Below are positions 9,671 to 19,008 of a stretch of DNA of 64,000 bases, in pieces. The stretch is from an uncultured Saprospiraceae bacterium (GTDB lineage Bacteria; Bacteroidota; Bacteroidia; Chitinophagales; Saprospiraceae). Both the position numbers and the translations under genes were made by a program. The stretch lies in assembly GCA_938015435.1 (NCBI GenBank), contig CALLPN010000035.1, positions 57,673 through 121,672 of the forward strand, written 5' to 3'. The number at the start of each line of letters is the position of its first letter. Within the stretch, counting starts at the first letter, position 1. The notes under the pieces were generated by a model that was given only the letters and a program-made list of their open reading frames with translations, was not told the DNA's origin and ran no database searches.

Positions 9671-10360
9671 TTAAGAGCCTAGTAATAGTTTTTTCAACTT
9701 CACCTCCAGACTTGCCGAAATTTCGAGTAAATTTTTACTCTGATAAAAAGATACCTGCTTATTACCAACACTTTTAATGTTTCTCATATTCAAAATCAAA
9801 GATCTATGAACTCTAACCATATTTAAATCTTTCTCGGTAAGCACCTCGAAACTCCCCAATTGCTTAGTTTGTATATTTCTTCTATCCCCTTTTTGATGAA
9901 TCATAGTATAATTACCATCTGCTTGAAGGTAAGTTATTTTGTCAAATGAAATTTTTACAACTTCTCCATCATCTTTTATCACTAACTCTTTATCTCCATC
10001 TCCGAACTTAGATACATATCTTTTGTAGGCTGACATCAAACTATCCGATAAAATTGGATATTCTGAAAAATAGAACGCATCTAATTTCCAAGCATCCAAT
10101 GCAAATTTCTTATCAGAACAAATACAAACGCTTGCATTGGGATAGTTTAAAGTGATATTCTTAATTCTAATCCTATCTTGGTCATCAAGTGATTCTTTGA
10201 AATAAAACAATAAAATATCAGCTCCCTTATTGAGAACAAATCCAATTTGATTATAATTATGAGCAAAAAAAAGCTTGTATTTTCTTTGGTAAGAAAAACG
10301 AAGGTTGGAAAATTTATCTTTTAAATTTTCTCCTTCTTTATAAATAATAATTTCATCCAT
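9671..10360 (-). CDS. LytTR-family DNA-binding regulator with degenerate receiver
   Basis: This 229-residue protein ends in a LytTR DNA-binding domain (about 130-229), with KITYLQADGNYT, LNMVRVHRSLILNM and I-KSV. The N-terminal 110 residues have the size and alternating pattern of a receiver domain. However, the expected phosphoacceptor Asp is not seen: the strand reads ADILLFYFKES. It therefore probably responds to something other than simple His-Asp transfer. LytTR proteins (AgrA, AlgR, ComE) bind direct repeats spaced about 21 bp, and such repeats occur in the promoter of its own operon and five others here. It lies between the caspase-like gene (9 bp gap) and the FHA membrane gene (1 bp gap). 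I infer that it is the regulator of that promoter set. Confidence 0.88.
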   Translation of the reverse strand: MDEIIIYKEGENLKDKFSNLRFSYQRKYKLFFAHNYNQIGFVLNKGADILLFYFKESLDDQDRIRIKNITLNYPNASVCICSDKKFALDAWKLDAFYFSEYPILSDSLMSAYKRYVSKFGDGDKELVIKDDGEVVKISFDKITYLQADGNYTMIHQKGDRRNIQTKQLGSFEVLTEKDLNMVRVHRSLILNMRNIKSVGNKQVSFYQSKNLLEISASLEVKLKKLLLGS

Positions 10361-10369
10361 AGTTATTCA

Positions 10370-11155
10370 TTATTTGTATACTGACAATACCGTGTTCTTA
10401 TCAAAATTACCAATTAATAATGGACATTGCGTATCATTAGAAAAATATTTTGAAAGGCCAAATGTTTTATTTCGAACATATATATATAATTCTTCAATAT
10501 TGACAAATCCATCATTATTATAGTCTGCTTTTCCTAACAAACCTCTCGATAGATAAAAAGTAAATACACCATGTTTATACTTTGACAATTCATAAGATAC
10601 TTCTCCGATGTCAGAAGATAAAAACAAAGCAAACTGCTCTCCATTATTTGATGTATTCACTCTTTCAGTTACTGATTTTGAGCAATGCTCTTCAAAAGCT
10701 TCGTATTCCTTGGGAGTCGAAACAAATAGGTTCGCCGCACTACAAGAGTCTAAAAACAAAAATTTATTATTGGTCTTACATCTTCTGAGCCAAGACTTGA
10801 TCTCTCTATAGGTAATAAGATAATCTAGGGTCTTATCGTAACATATTATTCCTTTGTTCATTCCATGACCAGCAAAATAGAATATTAGAACATCATCTTT
10901 CTTAATTCTTGTCGCTATCCTATTCATGTACTTTTCAATATTACCCTTGCTAGCTTTTTCGTTAGTTAATAATATCGTTGTTTTCTTATTTTCACCTTGG
11001 GCCAAGATATCATACATTAATTGAGCATCGTCAACGGCGTAATTAAGTGGATTTTGAGATTTATAATTCTCTACTCCTATTAATATCGAATATGTCTTTG
11101 CAAACAATGTACTGCTATAAAACACAAAGACTATGATTGCTAACCTACATGACAT
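10370..11155 (-). CDS. Secreted caspase-like (peptidase C14) protein
   Basis: This is a caspase-fold cysteine peptidase of metacaspase type. Counting from the ATG at 11155, the catalytic His is near residue 97 (FYFAGHG) and the catalytic Cys near 138 (LFLDSCSA). Both are intact. A loop DYNNDGFVNIEEL near 215-230 resembles an EF hand, which suggests calcium control. The N-terminus (MSCRLAIIVFVFYSSTLFA) is a signal peptide, so the enzyme acts outside the cytoplasm. An ATG at 11185 is also open. The shared promoter has its -7 box at 11190-11197, so transcription would begin at about 11183, after that codon, and 11155 is preferred. It is first in an operon with a LytTR regulator and an FHA membrane protein. 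Confidence 0.88.
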   Translation of the reverse strand: MSCRLAIIVFVFYSSTLFAKTYSILIGVENYKSQNPLNYAVDDAQLMYDILAQGENKKTTILLTNEKASKGNIEKYMNRIATRIKKDDVLIFYFAGHGMNKGIICYDKTLDYLITYREIKSWLRRCKTNNKFLFLDSCSAANLFVSTPKEYEAFEEHCSKSVTERVNTSNNGEQFALFLSSDIGEVSYELSKYKHGVFTFYLSRGLLGKADYNNDGFVNIEELYIYVRNKTFGLSKYFSNDTQCPLLIGNFDKNTVLSVYK

Positions 11156-11189
11156 CTTTCTCGTATTCACCTTATATCTATTCATAATA

Positions 11190-11255
11190 TAAATATATTA
11201 TGATGACGATGTTTCTTTTCATTAGTTGTACGAACCATCAACAATACTGTATTAA
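11190..11255 (-). promoter_or_regulatory. LytTR-type promoter of the caspase/LytTR/FHA operon
   Basis: On the minus strand, distal box TTAATACA (11248-11255) and proximal box TTCGTACA (11227-11234) start 21 bp apart. A gap of 29 bp leads to TATATTTA (11190-11197). This geometry predicts autoregulation by the LytTR protein in the operon and moves the caspase start to 11155. Confidence 0.7.
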
Positions 11256-11282
11256 ATAAAAATACAGATACTCCTCCTTTAT

Positions 11283-14200
11283 TTACTTTATCACAGTGAG
11301 CGTTTTCTTTATCGTAAAACCTCTTATACTTAGCACATAAAAGTATATCCCTCCGGCATAACCATCTGCAGACCAGCTATTATCATAGTCTTCCATATGA
11401 AATACCTGGTCACCCCATCGATTATATATCCAAAGCTCAGAGCCTTTTAAAATTTCATCTGAAGTAAATCTGAGTTGGTCATTTCGTCCATCGCCATTTG
11501 GTGATATCACATTGGTCTGAATGATATCTTCTAATTCTTCATTGACGATAGTAAGTGAGGCCGTCTGACAATCACAATCACCCGAACAAATTTCATATGT
11601 AGCTACTAGAGGCTCTGTAAAGTCTCCAGAGACAACAAAACTCAAAATGCCTTCATCTGTTAAACCTTGGACTTCAATGTGCTCTTGATAATTGAGTAAT
11701 TGCACCATAAAAGTATCAGGCAGAACATCATTTTCCAATAGATCGACGCTTGTATCTTCTTCTAATAAAGTAGCTACTATGTCATCGGTAAGAGTATAAT
11801 CACAACCTAAAGTATCGCATGACTCAATGACTAGATAAATTTGAACAATACTGTCACATCCGTTGACTGATGGTGCTTGTGATATAAATTCATTGAGACC
11901 AGGCTCGGTTAATGATAGTCCTTCTACTTCGTAAGAGTCGCCTTCGCACAAAAGCACATCGAGTATACTCAGTGCCTCAGAATAAAAATCGAGAGTTACA
12001 GAAACAATGCTATCACAACCATAAATAGAGGCTAATGGAAATAACACCTCACCTTCGTCATTATTGATATCAAAAGTAACATCACCTATGACTATGCTAT
12101 CATTACTACAGATAACTGATGTGAAATCTGCAGAAGATTCATCGAATATCTCGATGGTCAATCTCACAATACTGTCACAAAAAGTACCTGTTACAGCATT
12201 GAAGAAAGTATCAACATACTCACCAGGCGTCGATATTATATTCCCATTAAATATATAATCAAAACCTGGGCACAATTCCAGGTCCAAAACTGTGACAATA
12301 TCTGGATTCCAGAAAACTTCAACTTCACTTGAACCAGTACAACCGAAATCATCAGAAACTGTTACCACATAAGTAGTAGTAATCAACGGCGTAACTGTGA
12401 TCGTTGGCGCAGCCTCAAATCCAAGAGCATCCCATTGAAAAGTATATACAGAAGCACTACCACCACTTGGAATAGCAGTTAAATCAATACTCTCACCATC
12501 ACAAACGACAAGATCGCTTGCAATCTCTACCTCCACTTGTGGATGTACTGTTACTTCTATAGTATTAGTAAGGCCCGGACATGGTTTAGTATCATCAACT
12601 GATGATACTTCATAGATTACTATTTGTGAAACTAATGTTGTGTTCGTTAGTGTATTATTTATAACACCGAATCCACCAGAAAACATAAAATCAGTTTCAC
12701 CGTCTACATCTGGATTATCTATAACTTCTACTATTATATCTTCTGGAGTACCACCATCTGTTGTGACATTCAATGCCAACATATCCATATTACAGATTTC
12801 TGTATCTGGACCTACCACTAAAGGAGGTGTATCACAATTGATTTCCCAAGCAGGACTAACAATTGATGGATCTAATGTGCAAGGACTACTATCGTTCCAA
12901 CATCCTGAAACCGCATCAGATGTTGTTTGGATAGAAATCTGTAGATCTTTATTCAATTCACAATCTTGGTCAGGCACACCATTTCCATCTTCGTCTGCAA
13001 ACGATTTTACTATTAAATCAAAACAAATATCAATATCTACATTAACTCCACCACTTATTCCGTAATTTTCTGAAGGAACACATGATCCACTGACACAAGT
13101 AGCAGCACCACCATCTGTATTGTTAAACCATCCACTAGGAAGCGGTGAGTTTGGCGCTAATGGACCAGAACAAGGACAGCTTGAATTACATACCGTATTA
13201 CAAAGTTGTAAGATTCCATCATCATTTTCATAGGTACAAAGATTAGGTAGCGTATATATAGATGTATTGGTGGCACATGCACCTTCGTAATCTACCCATA
13301 CCCAGTTATTACCAAGATCGATAGATTCGAAATCAATATTTTCGTAATCCCATCCTGAGCCAAATGTTGGTATAATACCATGCAGCCAATCATTACCCGT
13401 ACCGGCAGTATTGTAGTTAAACTCTAAACATACTTCAACTTCTTGTCCTGGACAGAAATTTTCAAAATCCGCAATTTCCACTTCTACATCATCAATTGAA
13501 GCCATCCAATCTCCATTTCCACAATCAATAGCACTTTCTCCACTACATGCAATACATCCGAGTGAACTTGCATAATTAAGCGTAAAATTAGGATCTGTAA
13601 TCTCGCCTAGTGCAGTAATAGCAATCCAATAAGTGGCTGGTGTACCTTGAGGATCTTGTTCAATAGGAATAGTAAGATATATATCATCTAATGTAGGAAT
13701 ACCGCATGGTATAGGGACATTTGGTGCTGACTCAGGATCTACAACATTGATCATATCATCGCAAGATCCCGTCGTTGATTGCCAAATTGACCAAATCACC
13801 TCAAATCCGTCTGCGGTTACTTCTGTAAGTAATACTGTAGCATCTGGAGAATCAAGATTTATCTGATACCAAACGGTTGGCCCCATATTAGACATACATG
13901 TTATATTGACATCTTCTGGACACGCAAGTTCGAGACAACCATCTAAGGATAAGAAATTCTCTCCATCTTCACAACTTGTAGGTGTAATTGTAGTTAATGC
14001 TTCTGCATCTGGACATTCATCTGCCGCACAAGTAGCGCTTCTTTCAGTCACTGTAATAGTAAATTCACCACATTCATCATCAGTTGAAGCTACTTTGACG
14101 TAATAAACCAAAGTCGGATCACACAATGAAACTGAAATTCCGACAATTAGATCACTACAAGACTCTCCAACTACAGTGAGATTGCTTACATCATCGACAC

Positions 14201-16298
14201 CTCCAGTAACAGAACTAGAATAAACTTCTACCGTCATATTACCACTAATAGACATAAATCCAGGAACTACATTTACATCAAATCCATCAAAACTATTAGT
14301 AGGTGTAAAAGAATACCAAACCGCATTTTCATTTGATGCGTTACTACATTCAAAATTAGCCCAATCCGCTGTATCGTCATCCGCATAGCCAACAGCGCAA
14401 CAAGTAGTTCCGTTATGGCTATTTTCTAAATCCCAAGGTCCTATGTTGTTCGCATCCTCAAACGGGCTATCATTAATAGGCGAGATATTTACCATTTCAC
14501 AGTCTATCAAAATACACTCGCAATTTTCTACTATTCCATCTTCGTCATTAGCAGCTGTACAAACATCCTCTTCGTTTACTTGGCTGTCTCCGTTGATGAT
14601 CCATCCTTTTGAGTTGATTAGTAATTCTCGCTCTGAAACTGATGCGCAATATTTTAGATTTTCTGATCCGAGCTCTAAATTATCTGGAGTATTTGAGTTA
14701 TTTGCCCAACCGATCAAAGTAGAATCATAATTCGTTATAGATAACCCAGAGCGATTCAGCATACTATACGATGAATTTACCGAACTTAAATCCCAAGCCT
14801 CTAGATTTTGATTAAAACTAATCGCACCAGCAAATAACGAGTCCATTTGTGAAACATTTGATACATTCCAAACTCCAATATTCTGATTGAAAGAAGTTGC
14901 ACGTTCAAACATGTTAAACATGTTGATAACATTTGAAACATTCCATGAACTTATATCTTGATTGAAAGAACTCGCTCCAGAAAACATAGATGACATGTCA
15001 ACAGCACTTGAAACATTCCAAGTATTTAAATCCTGATCAAAGGCATTAGCATTTTGAAAAGCAAATGATAAATTAATCACATTAGAAACATTCCATTGAC
15101 TAATGTCTTGATTAAAACGTACTGCTCCATTAAACATAGATGACATATTTTCAAGGCTATCAACCTTCCACATACCTATGTCACCATCAAAACCAAATGC
15201 AGACTCAAACATTGAATTCATGTTTATAACTTTGGAAGCGTCCCACACTCCTATATTTTGATTAAAATCAAGTGCCCCCTTAAACATACCTGACATGTTG
15301 GTAATATTTGATACATCCCAATCACTTATTTCTTGATTAAAAGATCTTGCGTTCTGAAACATATTACTTAAATCGGTCACATCATCTAGGAATGGGATAT
15401 CATTAGCTTTACCAATTAAATTATGACATCCAACAAAGGCATTTCTCATTGTTTGCCATTCAATACTTCCCCACTGATCAATAGAAATAATCTTCTCGCT
15501 ATCACCTATACCATTAAAAAAGATACTTGGAAAATCACCTCTAATAGCCATTAGAAAGGTGTCTTGTACTCCATAGTCATGCGTTATGTTTCCTGTAACT
15601 CCAAAATCATCATATATACCATCGTTTTCCCAGTCTACATCATAGCTATAAGTATAATTAGGACTAGTAGGAATCGTAATACAGGAAGAGCAAGATGATC
15701 CAACATTATCCGTTTTCCATGTAGTAATAAATGGACGGTTACATTGTAACTCTTCAGGTTCAAAACCTACTGGGAATGTTGCCTCAAATGTACTCACATC
15801 GGTAAGAGGCCAGATATCATCAAATAGTAACGTATTATCAGGTCCTATCAAACAATAGGTTGGGTATGTTTCAGGATTAAATCTAGCATCCACAACATTA
15901 GATCCGCCATCATTACTGATCGCTGTGGTATGTGAAAATCCGCCATCAAAACTTTCTTGAAAAGCTATTACTTCAGCATCATCGTCAGTTCCATTATTTA
16001 TAGACATCATAAAGATATCACCTTTACTACATCCATACTTTTCATGAAATTCATAAAATATAGGTGCCGATTCTTGACATGGTGGAGCTGTATCAAAAAA
16101 GAATTCTATATAGACATATTTACCAGATTCTGTTATGTCATATAATGAATATGTGTCTCCCTTTACATCAGTTACTATAAAGTTATCAATTACTTCCCCT
16201 TGACTATATCCCAGTACTTGAGCGGATAACCCTGGACTCAATAGGACAAATAAAAAAGTAAAAAGACAGAATTTAATCTTTGTAAAACATTCTAACAT
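11283..16298 (-). CDS. Giant T9SS type B surface protein with redoxin and BspA-type repeats
   Basis: The ATG at 16349 is open, but the signal peptide (MLECFTKIKFCLFTFLFVLL..SAQ) begins at 16298, giving about 1671 residues. After the signal comes a redoxin/thioredoxin-like domain (about 25-165) whose active site is degenerate: PPC is present but the second Cys of CxxC is missing. A block of about ten repeats follows (about 230-510) with the pattern NMS-MF--A--FNQ-I--WDVSNV, which is the BspA/DUF285 leucine-rich surface repeat. The middle has Cys-rich beta domains and PKD/Ig-like domains. The C-terminus (NVISPNGDGRNDQLRF..IYNRWGDQVF..GGIYFYVL) is the type B sorting domain of gliding/T9SS proteins. 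It is probably a surface adhesin. No shared LytTR-type promoter is seen upstream. Confidence 0.88.
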   Translation of the reverse strand: MLECFTKIKFCLFTFLFVLLSPGLSAQVLGYSQGEVIDNFIVTDVKGDTYSLYDITESGKYVYIEFFFDTAPPCQESAPIFYEFHEKYGCSKGDIFMMSINNGTDDDAEVIAFQESFDGGFSHTTAISNDGGSNVVDARFNPETYPTYCLIGPDNTLLFDDIWPLTDVSTFEATFPVGFEPEELQCNRPFITTWKTDNVGSSCSSCITIPTSPNYTYSYDVDWENDGIYDDFGVTGNITHDYGVQDTFLMAIRGDFPSIFFNGIGDSEKIISIDQWGSIEWQTMRNAFVGCHNLIGKANDIPFLDDVTDLSNMFQNARSFNQEISDWDVSNITNMSGMFKGALDFNQNIGVWDASKVINMNSMFESAFGFDGDIGMWKVDSLENMSSMFNGAVRFNQDISQWNVSNVINLSFAFQNANAFDQDLNTWNVSSAVDMSSMFSGASSFNQDISSWNVSNVINMFNMFERATSFNQNIGVWNVSNVSQMDSLFAGAISFNQNLEAWDLSSVNSSYSMLNRSGLSITNYDSTLIGWANNSNTPDNLELGSENLKYCASVSERELLINSKGWIINGDSQVNEEDVCTAANDEDGIVENCECILIDCEMVNISPINDSPFEDANNIGPWDLENSHNGTTCCAVGYADDDTADWANFECSNASNENAVWYSFTPTNSFDGFDVNVVPGFMSISGNMTVEVYSSSVTGGVDDVSNLTVVGESCSDLIVGISVSLCDPTLVYYVKVASTDDECGEFTITVTERSATCAADECPDAEALTTITPTSCEDGENFLSLDGCLELACPEDVNITCMSNMGPTVWYQINLDSPDATVLLTEVTADGFEVIWSIWQSTTGSCDDMINVVDPESAPNVPIPCGIPTLDDIYLTIPIEQDPQGTPATYWIAITALGEITDPNFTLNYASSLGCIACSGESAIDCGNGDWMASIDDVEVEIADFENFCPGQEVEVCLEFNYNTAGTGNDWLHGIIPTFGSGWDYENIDFESIDLGNNWVWVDYEGACATNTSIYTLPNLCTYENDDGILQLCNTVCNSSCPCSGPLAPNSPLPSGWFNNTDGGAATCVSGSCVPSENYGISGGVNVDIDICFDLIVKSFADEDGNGVPDQDCELNKDLQISIQTTSDAVSGCWNDSSPCTLDPSIVSPAWEINCDTPPLVVGPDTEICNMDMLALNVTTDGGTPEDIIVEVIDNPDVDGETDFMFSGGFGVINNTLTNTTLVSQIVIYEVSSVDDTKPCPGLTNTIEVTVHPQVEVEIASDLVVCDGESIDLTAIPSGGSASVYTFQWDALGFEAAPTITVTPLITTTYVVTVSDDFGCTGSSEVEVFWNPDIVTVLDLELCPGFDYIFNGNIISTPGEYVDTFFNAVTGTFCDSIVRLTIEIFDESSADFTSVICSNDSIVIGDVTFDINNDEGEVLFPLASIYGCDSIVSVTLDFYSEALSILDVLLCEGDSYEVEGLSLTEPGLNEFISQAPSVNGCDSIVQIYLVIESCDTLGCDYTLTDDIVATLLEEDTSVDLLENDVLPDTFMVQLLNYQEHIEVQGLTDEGILSFVVSGDFTEPLVATYEICSGDCDCQTASLTIVNEELEDIIQTNVISPNGDGRNDQLRFTSDEILKGSELWIYNRWGDQVFHMEDYDNSWSADGYAGGIYFYVLSIRGFTIKKTLTVIK

Positions 16299-16389
16299 AA
16301 TTGTAATCGATTGGGCTAAGCAAAACTTATAACAAGATAAAAAAAACAACTGAATATAGGAATCTCAATAATGCTTTTCGCTAGAAAAA

Positions 16390-16416
16390 TAAAGAGGCTC
16401 ATATAGAGCCTCTTTA
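16390..16416 (-). terminator. Rho-independent terminator after the CHAP lipoprotein gene
   Basis: A perfect 11 bp inverted repeat (TAAAGAGGCTC with GAGCCTCTTTA) has a 5-base loop. On the minus strand it is followed by TTTTTC. It lies 10 bp past the stop of the CHAP lipoprotein gene. Confidence 0.85.
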
Positions 16417-16426
16417 TAAAATAATC

Positions 16427-17761
16427 TTAAAGTGTCTCAGGATCCAAAAAGGAAGGATATACGCCTCCTAATCGATCACTGGTACCTGTGAAACTATACC
16501 ATCTGTCTCTCTTAGTCGTATTACCTCCTCTATTAAAATCTGAGAGCCTATACATAGATCCATCTGATGAAATCTCTTCTACAAAACCAACGTGTCCATA
16601 GTCACCAAATTGCCATACAGCTATGAGACCCTTCTTACGTTTATGGGCAGGGAGGGCAGCACTATTTGTGCTTGTCCAATTACCATTCATCATACCCGGC
16701 CAGTTTTTAGCATGTCTTCCACTCTTACCCCAAAAGGCATTGCTCATTTTCTGTTTTACTCCACTTGATAATTCACCTTTATCTGAAAGCTCAACTACTC
16801 TACCATAAGTATACCATGTACATTGTCCTGCCAATGAAGAATTACTAGCATAAAACGCATTATCAGATCTAGCATAACTACAATTAGAATACCTAGTCTC
16901 CATACAACTCTCAGAAAAACCTTCTGATGAATTTGCTGATTCTACGATAATCGTTTTCCATTGGGAAACATACGCATGACTACTGCTATTTACTACATAC
17001 CTATAATAGTAAGTTCCAACTTGCGACAACTTCTTACTTAAGTTAAATGTAGTCCCACTTTTAGGCAATTGAAATCCATTGTATTGCTCTCCATCTGGTG
17101 CATAAAAATCTACAATAGCACTATTAGCAGTTCCACTTGTTATTCTCACTTTAAAATTAAAGTAGGTTTGTCCGACTACACCATTACCTGGAGAGACGTC
17201 AATTGGCTCTGCTGTAAAGCCAGAGTTATTATCCGCGCTACCATGATCTTCAATTCGCTCATATGAAAACTTAACAGTCACTTGCCCAGCACTGAAGGCA
17301 TAGGCTCCGATGTAACCCGCTTCTTCATTAGAGGATAAATCATCACTAGAAACGTAAGAATCTTGTGTTCCTTTTCTTACGTATGAATAGTCATTATAAT
17401 CATCGTCGTACCCATACACATATACTTTATTTGAGCCAGAAGTAGAAACTATCTCCGCAAATATTTTGTATTGACTTAGTGTAGACTTAGAAAATTGACC
17501 TCCTAACCATTGGCCCTCTTGCAAATACTCTGTAACTCTTTGAAATTCTACAATCCCTCCTCTTACATCAATCTCAGGATTATTAGTAATCACAGAATCT
17601 ACACTCATCGGTTTCAATCCTGCTAACGCCTCAGCACGTTGAAGCATTATATCTTCAGTATAGCCATTAACTTCATCTGAAACTTCTGTAATCGGATTAT
17701 CACAAGACACAAGTAGTACAAGTAGATAAAGTGCCGTAATTTTAAATAATATTTTTTTCAT
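16427..17761 (-). CDS. CHAP-domain lipoprotein, probable peptidoglycan hydrolase
   Basis: This 444-residue protein starts with a lipoprotein signal (lipobox LVSC, Cys20), so it is tethered to the inner or outer membrane on the periplasmic side. The central 280 residues are beta-rich, with segments like Ig or pre-peptidase domains (about 60-170 and 190-280). The C-terminal 140 residues form a CHAP domain, with catalytic Cys in GQCTWYTYGR near 312 and catalytic His in YGHVGFVEE near 391. CHAP enzymes cut peptide or amide bonds in peptidoglycan. It is a single-gene unit with its own shared-type promoter (17793-17858) and a strong terminator, which ties wall remodelling to the predicted LytTR regulon. 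Confidence 0.87.
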   Translation of the reverse strand: MKKILFKITALYLLVLLVSCDNPITEVSDEVNGYTEDIMLQRAEALAGLKPMSVDSVITNNPEIDVRGGIVEFQRVTEYLQEGQWLGGQFSKSTLSQYKIFAEIVSTSGSNKVYVYGYDDDYNDYSYVRKGTQDSYVSSDDLSSNEEAGYIGAYAFSAGQVTVKFSYERIEDHGSADNNSGFTAEPIDVSPGNGVVGQTYFNFKVRITSGTANSAIVDFYAPDGEQYNGFQLPKSGTTFNLSKKLSQVGTYYYRYVVNSSSHAYVSQWKTIIVESANSSEGFSESCMETRYSNCSYARSDNAFYASNSSLAGQCTWYTYGRVVELSDKGELSSGVKQKMSNAFWGKSGRHAKNWPGMMNGNWTSTNSAALPAHKRKKGLIAVWQFGDYGHVGFVEEISSDGSMYRLSDFNRGGNTTKRDRWYSFTGTSDRLGGVYPSFLDPETL

Positions 17762-17792
17762 AATTCAATATAAATTTTGATTAACAATACTC

Positions 17793-17858
17793 TAAAGGTA
17801 TATGCGATGTGCTGCCCCAAATCGAAAACTATTTGAATCAGTCATTTTATTGTATGAA
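17793..17858 (-). promoter_or_regulatory. LytTR-type promoter of the CHAP lipoprotein
   Basis: On the minus strand the distal box is the strong one (TTCATACA, 17851-17858). The proximal box is weak (TTCAAATA, 17830-17837). Their starts are 21 bp apart. Again 29 bp lead to TACCTTTA (17793-17800). The weak proximal box may lower affinity compared with the other sites. Confidence 0.6.
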
Positions 17859-18009
17859 GCGATTAATTGAAATATTTAACTATTGATAAGTAGCCAATAT
17901 TTGAATATTCCTTAAACGAGTAATGCATCAATCTAAACCACTATTATTAGCAATTTTTAATAAAAAATAAGAACCTGTATTAAAATCATATACAAATAGT
18001 GCCAAACTA

Positions 18010-18047
18010 AAGAAGAGACTGTCAATTAATATGACAATCTCTTCTAA
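18010..18047 (-). terminator. Candidate terminator after the FISUMP lipoprotein gene
   Basis: Near-perfect arms AGAAGAGACTGTCA and TGACAATCTCTTCT flank a 7-base loop, with a single mismatch/bulge. T-rich sequence follows on the minus strand. It lies about 135 bp past the stop at 18182 and could work in both directions. Confidence 0.55.
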
Positions 18048-18181
18048 GTTTATTATTCTATTAGATATAACAAATTTTCCAAATTTATTACTCGTGCGTA
18101 CTTTGAAATCAAATAGATAAAAACACTACCCTTTTGAACATTACAACTAGTGCGGCTATCCACTTAAATATTCAATCAAAT

Positions 18182-18922
18182 TTAATTTTTTATACATCTA
18201 CAATTAAATCCCATACCTTTAGTTTTTGGTACAGGAAAAAGCAATTCTCCATTCCCAAAAGACAAGCTTACCCAATAGGCTCTTCCACCTCCAGAATCAG
18301 GTAATTCAGATGACGAAGACCAAAAATTGGCTTTACGATCCAAATCATCAAAACTTCCACTACTGCCACTTCTATCACCCGATGGTATGGCCGAAAATCC
18401 AGTTTCATTTGTTGCGTCAGCATTTGGATCCCTCCAATAATTGGTGCCTGTAACTTTCAATGCACCACCTGCAATATTGTTACCTCCTGTTCCATTGGGA
18501 TCTAAAAACAAACTTAATTTTCCCCAGTCTTCTATTGATGGTATTTTATATCCGATAGGACAAATATTTTTATTCCCATTATATGTAGCACTTACTGCCC
18601 AAAAGTTATATAAAAACCCATGAGTACTTTTGAGCGAATAATCATTATCATAGATACATCTTGCTGATGACCAATTATCATCAGCATCATCCCACTCTTC
18701 ATTACCAGCTAACTCTGTTATAGGAGTGCCATCATTATACTTGGAGGTTTTAAGATTAGAACCTAACCACACTTGATCTCCAATTTTTATTCCATTGTAT
18801 ATATTTCCGTCTACATCAGAAATAGATTCCACTATGGATTGATTTGCATTTGTATTTGTTGGTTCCTCTTTCGAACAGGAGATGAACGTGGTAATCAAGA
18901 GTAATAGTAGCATATGTTTCAT
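18182..18922 (-). CDS. FISUMP-domain lipoprotein
   Basis: This 246-residue protein has a lipoprotein signal (MKHMLLLLLITTFISC, lipidated Cys16). The rest matches the Fibrobacter succinogenes major paralogous (FISUMP) domain: DVDGNIYNGIKIGDQVWLGSN, then LYNFWAV, CPIGYKIPSIEDW, FWSSS and the end FNCRCIKN. These domains are frequent in Bacteroidota surface lipoproteins, and their function is not established. No shared promoter motif is visible in the 86 bp upstream, so it may be cotranscribed with the MORN gene at 19797, or weakly expressed. Confidence 0.88.
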   Translation of the reverse strand: MKHMLLLLLITTFISCSKEEPTNTNANQSIVESISDVDGNIYNGIKIGDQVWLGSNLKTSKYNDGTPITELAGNEEWDDADDNWSSARCIYDNDYSLKSTHGFLYNFWAVSATYNGNKNICPIGYKIPSIEDWGKLSLFLDPNGTGGNNIAGGALKVTGTNYWRDPNADATNETGFSAIPSGDRSGSSGSFDDLDRKANFWSSSSELPDSGGGRAYWVSLSFGNGELLFPVPKTKGMGFNCRCIKN

Positions 18923-19008
18923 AATATATTTTAAATTTATTTTTTTTAGTTAATCCACCCTACTCAGGATGATTTTCCGATCTGTTTAAATACTAAGTAA
19001 AACTTTAA

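Larger units (their letters stand above)
17762..18181. other. Intergenic region with promoter and terminator
   Basis: No gene is seen in these 420 bp. The region holds the promoter of the CHAP lipoprotein gene (17793-17858) and a terminator-like hairpin for the FISUMP gene (18010-18047). The rest is AT-rich and without clear structure. Confidence 0.6.
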
